From Streptomyces wedmorensis (GTDB lineage Bacteria; Actinomycetota; Actinomycetes; Streptomycetales; Streptomycetaceae), in contig NZ_JNWK01000058.1 of assembly GCF_000716445.1 (NCBI RefSeq), positions 1 to 64,000 on the forward strand: a stretch of DNA of 64,000 nt, in the 5' to 3' direction. The position numbers were made by a program, and so were the translations under genes. Below are positions 60,783 through 64,000 of this stretch, in pieces (within the stretch, counting starts at the first letter, position 1; each line of letters starts with the position of its first letter). The notes below the pieces were generated by a model that was not told the DNA's origin, ran no database searches, and saw only the letters and a program-made list of their open reading frames with translations.

Positions 60783-61205
60783 GTGCCGACACCGGACGCG
60801 CCGACGACCCCCGTCGGGCACCTGACCGTGCTGTACGACGCCGAGTGCCCGCTCTGCGTGCACCTCAGGCACTGGCTGCTGCGCCAACGGCAGCTCGTCC
60901 CGCTCGAACTCGTACCCGCCGGGTCTCGGGAGGCGACGCGCCGCTTCCCGGAACTCGACCACGCCGCCACCCTGCGGGAGATCACCGTCGTCGGGGACCG
61001 GGGCCAGGTCTACCGGGAGACCGCCGCCTGGATCGTCTGCCTCTGGGCGCTCGCCGACCACCGGGCCACGGCCCACTGGCTGGCGACCCCCGCCGGGTGG
61101 CCCTTCGCCCGGGGGACGGTCCTGGCGGCCGCGAAGTGGCGCGCCGCCCTGAAGGGGCCGTCCTGCGCGGACGGCCACTGCGAAGTGCCCGGTACGCCCG
61201 GCTAG
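60783..61205 (+). CDS. DCC/DUF393-family thiol-disulfide oxidoreductase-like protein
   Basis: A 140-residue protein. LTVLYDAECPLCVHLRHWLLR has the DxxCxxC motif of the DUF393 (DCC) family, predicted to have a thioredoxin-like fold. ITVVGDRGQVYRETAAWIVCLWAL matches its second half. Two more Cys occur near the end (SCADGHCEV). Its TAG stop is part of the TAGGCT -10 of the next gene. Confidence 0.82.
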   Translation: MPTPDAPTTPVGHLTVLYDAECPLCVHLRHWLLRQRQLVPLELVPAGSREATRRFPELDHAATLREITVVGDRGQVYRETAAWIVCLWALADHRATAHWLATPAGWPFARGTVLAAAKWRAALKGPSCADGHCEVPGTPG

Positions 61206-61208
61206 GCT
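61203..61208 (+). promoter_or_regulatory. -10 box of leaderless tetR gene
   Basis: TAGGCT followed by 7 nt and GTG 61216; the box overlaps the upstream stop codon. It would give the regulator its own constitutive supply. Confidence 0.55.
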
Positions 61209-61215
61209 CGGCCCC

Positions 61216-61977
61216 GTGAAGGACGTGAACGAAGAGAAGAAGGCCGACGACAAGAAGGCCCCCAAGAGCGAGCAGACCCGCACGCTCATCCTCGAGACCG
61301 CGCTCCGGCTGTTCAAGGAGCGCGGTTACGACAAGACGACGATGCGGGCCATCGCCCAGGAGGCCGGGGTCTCCGTCGGCAACGCGTACTACTACTTCTC
61401 GTCCAAGGAGCACCTCGTCCAGGGCTTCTACGACCGGATCGCCGAGGAGCACCAGGCGGCCGTCGAGCCCATCCTGACCGGCGCGGAGAAGGACCTCACG
61501 GCACGGATCCGCGGGGTCTACCTCGGCTGGCTGGACATCGCGGAGCCGTACCACGAGTTCGCGTCCCAGTTCTTCAAGAACGCCGCCGACCCGGACAGCC
61601 CGCTCAGCCCGTTCTCTCCCGAGTCGGAGGGCCCGCGCGAGGCCGCGATCGAGGTGCACCGGCGGGTCATCTCCGGCGCCTCGGTGAAGGTCGACCCCGA
61701 ACTGAAGGAGGCGCTCCCCCAGTTGCTGTGGCTCCAGCAGATGGGCCTGGTGCTGTTCTGGGTGTACGACCGCTCGGAGGGCGCGGCGAACAGCCGGCGC
61801 CTGGTGGAGCGCCTCGCGCCGGTCACCGCCCGCGCGATCTCGCTCTCCCGCTTCCGCATCCTGCGCCCGCTGGTCAAGGAGACGCACGAGCTGCTCTCCG
61901 ACTTCATGCCCACGGCAGCCGGAATGGCGGCCTCGGGCAAGCCCAAGCGGGCCACCGCGAAGCCGCCGAACGCATAG
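61216..61977 (+). CDS. TetR-family transcriptional regulator
   Basis: A 253-residue regulator with a Lys/Glu-rich N-terminus. The TetR HTH is LILETALRLFKERGYDKTTMRAIAQEAGVSVGNAYYYFSSKEHLVQGFYDRI (about 24-75), followed by a helical ligand domain. It is the third gene in line after the paired TTGAAC/GTTCAA operators and is the obvious candidate to bind them. A Lys/Ala/Pro tail ends the protein. Confidence 0.9.
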   Translation: MKDVNEEKKADDKKAPKSEQTRTLILETALRLFKERGYDKTTMRAIAQEAGVSVGNAYYYFSSKEHLVQGFYDRIAEEHQAAVEPILTGAEKDLTARIRGVYLGWLDIAEPYHEFASQFFKNAADPDSPLSPFSPESEGPREAAIEVHRRVISGASVKVDPELKEALPQLLWLQQMGLVLFWVYDRSEGAANSRRLVERLAPVTARAISLSRFRILRPLVKETHELLSDFMPTAAGMAASGKPKRATAKPPNA

Positions 61978-61999
61978 GCCCGCCCCGGGGGGCGGGCCC
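61976..61999. terminator. Bidirectional terminator
   Basis: AGGCCCGCCCC and GGGGCGGGCCCT form an 11-bp stem with a 2-nt loop between convergent genes. Confidence 0.85.
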
Positions 62000-62012
62000 T
62001 GAGCGCGGTCCG

Positions 62013-63566
62013 CTAGATCCAGGCGAGTTCCCACAGGCGCCAGATGCCGGTGCCGTCCGTGAGGTACTGGGAGCCGGCGACGGCCTCCGTGGAGAGGACG
62101 TAGTCCTTCTTCTGCCACAGCGGGATGAGCGGGACGTCGGTGGCGACCATGCTCTGGATCTCCCGGAAGTCCGTGGTGGCGCGGGAGCGGTCGCTGTACT
62201 GCTGCGTCGAGGAGATCAGCGTGTCGATCCGCTTGCTGGAGAAGCCGTTGTGCAGCGTGTTCTGCGTGCCGACCAGCGGCGCGGTGAAGCTGTCGGAGTC
62301 GGGGAAGTCGGGGAGCCAGCCGACGGTGTACGCGTCGTAGGCGCCGCGCGCGTACCCCTTCTGGAAGTTCTGCCAGTCCGCCTCGACGACCTCGACCTCG
62401 AAGAGGCCGGTCTCCTCCAGCTGCTTCTTGATCTCGGCGGTCTCGGCCGCGTAGGTGGCGTCCTTGCGGAACCCGAAGGTGAACTTCACCGGCGTGCTGA
62501 CGCCGGCCGCCCGCAGGAGCCGCTTCGCCTTCTGGGCGTCGGGCGCCGGGTCGACGTCGTAGAACGCGGTGCTGTGGCCGACGAACCCCTGCGGGATGAG
62601 GGAGTACAGCGGCTCGACCGTGCCCTTGTAGGCGCTGGTGGTGATCGCCGGGCGGTCGATGACGGCGGCGACGGCCTGCCGCACCGCCCTGCTCGCCATC
62701 GGCGAACCGGGCCGCACGTTGAAGTTGATGTTGCGGATCTCGGCGCTCTCCGCCTCGGTGACCCGGGTCCCGTCGCCCGTCTCCAGGGTCGACAGGTAGT
62801 CCGGCGGGAGCTGCCGGTGCGTGACCTGGACCTCCTTCGCCTTCCACGCGGCGGAGAGCTCCGCGGACTGGCCGAAGTACTTCACGAGGACCGGGCCGCC
62901 GGTCTTGGTGACGGCGCCCTTGTAGTTCGGGTTGGGCTCCAGGCGGGCGGACTCGCCCTCCTTGTACTCCTTGAGGACGTACGGGCCGGAGCCGTCGACC
63001 GCGTTGCCGGCCCGCAGGCTGTCGGCCGGGTACTTGCTGCTGTCGACGATCGAGCCGGCGCCCGTGGCCACCTTCAGCGGGAACGTGGCGTCCCGGCCGC
63101 TCAGGTGGAAGGTGACGGTGCGCCCGTCGGCAGTGACGCTCTTCAGCGTCGGGAACAGCGGCTGCGGACCGACGTCCGTCTTGATCCGCAGCATGCGCTC
63201 GAAGGAGTACTTGACGTCCTCGGCGGTGATCTTGCGACCGCTGGAGAAGCTCAGGTCGTCGCGGAGCGTGCACTGGTACGTCGTGAGCTTGGTGCCCACG
63301 AACTTGCAGCTCTCGGCGGCGTCGGGGACCGGCGCGCTGAAGCCCGGCTTGAACGTCAGCAGCGACTGGAAGACGTTGCTGTACATGGCCCAGGAGCCGG
63401 CGTCGTAGGCGCCGGCCGGGTCCAGTGAAGTGACCTCGTCGGTCGTGCCGACAGTGATCGGATCGGTCCGGCCGTCGTCGGAGGGCAGGAGTTGCCAGCC
63501 CCCCACTCCGGCGGCCACCAGTACTCCACAAGTGATGAGGATCCGTAGACGGACCGTCGACCGCAT
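62013..63566 (-). CDS. Extracellular peptide-type solute-binding protein (SBP family 5)
   Basis: A 517-residue protein. A short basic N-terminus with one hydrophobic segment (about 9-26) serves as signal or anchor; there is no proper lipobox. The SBP_bac_5 domain shows TVGTTDEVTSLDPAGAYDAGSWAMYSNVFQSLL, AEDVKYSFERML, SGPYVLKEYKEGE and VDPAPDAQKAKRLLRAAG. It binds oligopeptides or similar ligands for an ABC importer, but no permease or ATPase genes are adjacent. GAAGGAAG lies 7 nt before ATG 63566. Confidence 0.9.
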   Translation of the reverse strand: MRSTVRLRILITCGVLVAAGVGGWQLLPSDDGRTDPITVGTTDEVTSLDPAGAYDAGSWAMYSNVFQSLLTFKPGFSAPVPDAAESCKFVGTKLTTYQCTLRDDLSFSSGRKITAEDVKYSFERMLRIKTDVGPQPLFPTLKSVTADGRTVTFHLSGRDATFPLKVATGAGSIVDSSKYPADSLRAGNAVDGSGPYVLKEYKEGESARLEPNPNYKGAVTKTGGPVLVKYFGQSAELSAAWKAKEVQVTHRQLPPDYLSTLETGDGTRVTEAESAEIRNINFNVRPGSPMASRAVRQAVAAVIDRPAITTSAYKGTVEPLYSLIPQGFVGHSTAFYDVDPAPDAQKAKRLLRAAGVSTPVKFTFGFRKDATYAAETAEIKKQLEETGLFEVEVVEADWQNFQKGYARGAYDAYTVGWLPDFPDSDSFTAPLVGTQNTLHNGFSSKRIDTLISSTQQYSDRSRATTDFREIQSMVATDVPLIPLWQKKDYVLSTEAVAGSQYLTDGTGIWRLWELAWI

Positions 63567-63762
63567 TGCCGTGCTTCCTTCATTTGGTGCCACCCCAGAA
63601 GCGACGAACCCCCCGATCACGCCGCGATGGCGTCATCCCATCACACCGCTTTCACAAGTGGAAGAGAAAACTTTCACACCACAGGTATATGTCCGGGATA
63701 TGGGAATTTAAGTCGATGAGCAGCACGTATCGACCTCGACGCAGGGAGTGACCCTGTGCCGA

Positions 63763-64000
63763 TTAGGCCTGTTTCGAGGCGAGTTCGACGATCGTGATGT
63801 CGGACGGCGCCCCGACCCGGACCGGCGGCCCCCAGGCGCCCGCGCCCCGCGAGACGTACAGCTGGGTGTCGCCGTACCGTTCGAGCCCCGCGACGGTCGG
63901 GTTGGCCAGTTCGGCGAGGAAGCCGCCGGGCCAGAGCTGGCCGCCGTGGGTGTGGCCGGAGAGCTGGAGGTCCACGCCGTGGCGCACCGCGTCGTGGACG
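63763..64000 (-). CDS. Metallophosphoesterase, C-terminal part (cut by window edge)
   Basis: The last 79 codons of a minus-strand gene that continues beyond the window. DLQLSGHTHGGQLWPGG contains the GHTHGG metal-binding motif of calcineurin-like phosphoesterases, and ELANPTVAGLERYGDTQLYVSRGAGAWGPPVRVG is typical of the YkuE/transmembrane-associated subgroup. The N-terminal metal ligands are outside. Confidence 0.9.
   Translation of the reverse strand, partial: VHDAVRHGVDLQLSGHTHGGQLWPGGFLAELANPTVAGLERYGDTQLYVSRGAGAWGPPVRVGAPSDITIVELASKQA

Overview
The window is chromosomal DNA from a high-GC actinomycete, almost certainly a Streptomyces. G+C is very high, most third codon positions are G or C, GTG starts are common, and several genes appear to be transcribed without a leader (a TANNNT -10 box 6-7 nt before the start codon). 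The gene content points the same way: sigQ/afsQ1/afsQ2, a class F sortase, a PspC-type protein, a bald-type L,D-transpeptidase and a sialic-acid-like wall polymer cluster. As far as I can judge from memory the gene order resembles the S. coelicolor SCO49xx-SCO48xx core region; that could not be checked here. I saw no tRNA, rRNA, CRISPR array or prophage. Mobile DNA is limited to the cut end of an IS5-type element at the left edge and a MITE-like fragment near 22.3 kb.

Layout. 0-3.4 kb: IS end, PH-domain membrane protein, class F sortase and its probable wall-anchored substrate. 3.6-7 kb: deoC followed by two aldehyde dehydrogenase-like genes. 7-9.6 kb: TerD-like protein, small secreted protein, uridine-kinase-like protein. 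9.8-14.5 kb: sigQ divergent from afsQ1-afsQ2-lipoprotein, then VanZ and PspC proteins. 14.6-18 kb: secreted proteins, adenosine deaminase and a hydrolase that lacks its nucleophile. 18-23.3 kb: LysR/MFS pair, L,D-transpeptidase, ECF sigma factor with a fused NTF2-like domain, truncated STAS gene, HAD hydrolase. 23.4-30.4 kb: deoA, cdd, a nucleoside ABC transporter and its lipoprotein. 30.8-32 kb: M20 amidohydrolase. 32.1-39.3 kb: two divergent operons for a nonulosonic-acid (teichulosonic/sialic-like) cell-wall polymer. 39.4-45.6 kb: MerR, LeuE exporter, acyl-CoA mutase large subunit, L,D-transpeptidase lipoprotein, ECF sigma with a probable anti-sigma. 46-50.6 kb: Clp-N/HTH regulator, unknowns, GH20 hexosaminidase, OHCU-decarboxylase-like protein. 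50.8-54.2 kb: sdhCDAB. 54.3-64 kb: membrane and serine hydrolase genes, a MarR/MFS pair, a TetR-controlled operon, a peptide-binding protein and the end of a metallophosphoesterase gene.

How the genes work together. The clearest theme is nucleoside salvage. deoC, add, deoA, the nup ABC operon (with cdd translationally coupled to its end) and the bmp lipoprotein each carry the same 12-bp palindrome, CTACGCGCGTAG or a near copy, in the promoter, although they are spread over 27 kb in both orientations. They form a coherent pathway: the lipoprotein and ABC transporter import nucleosides, Add and Cdd deaminate them, DeoA phosphorolyses them, DeoC splits deoxyribose-5-phosphate, and the neighbouring aldehyde dehydrogenase can oxidise the acetaldehyde. 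The regulator is not in the window. The second theme is the cell envelope: sortase and substrate, two L,D-transpeptidases, GH20, and the nonulosonate polymer cluster transcribed from a face-to-face leaderless promoter region. Several local regulators have visible candidate operators (AfsQ1, Clp-N/HTH, TetR, MarR, LeuE).
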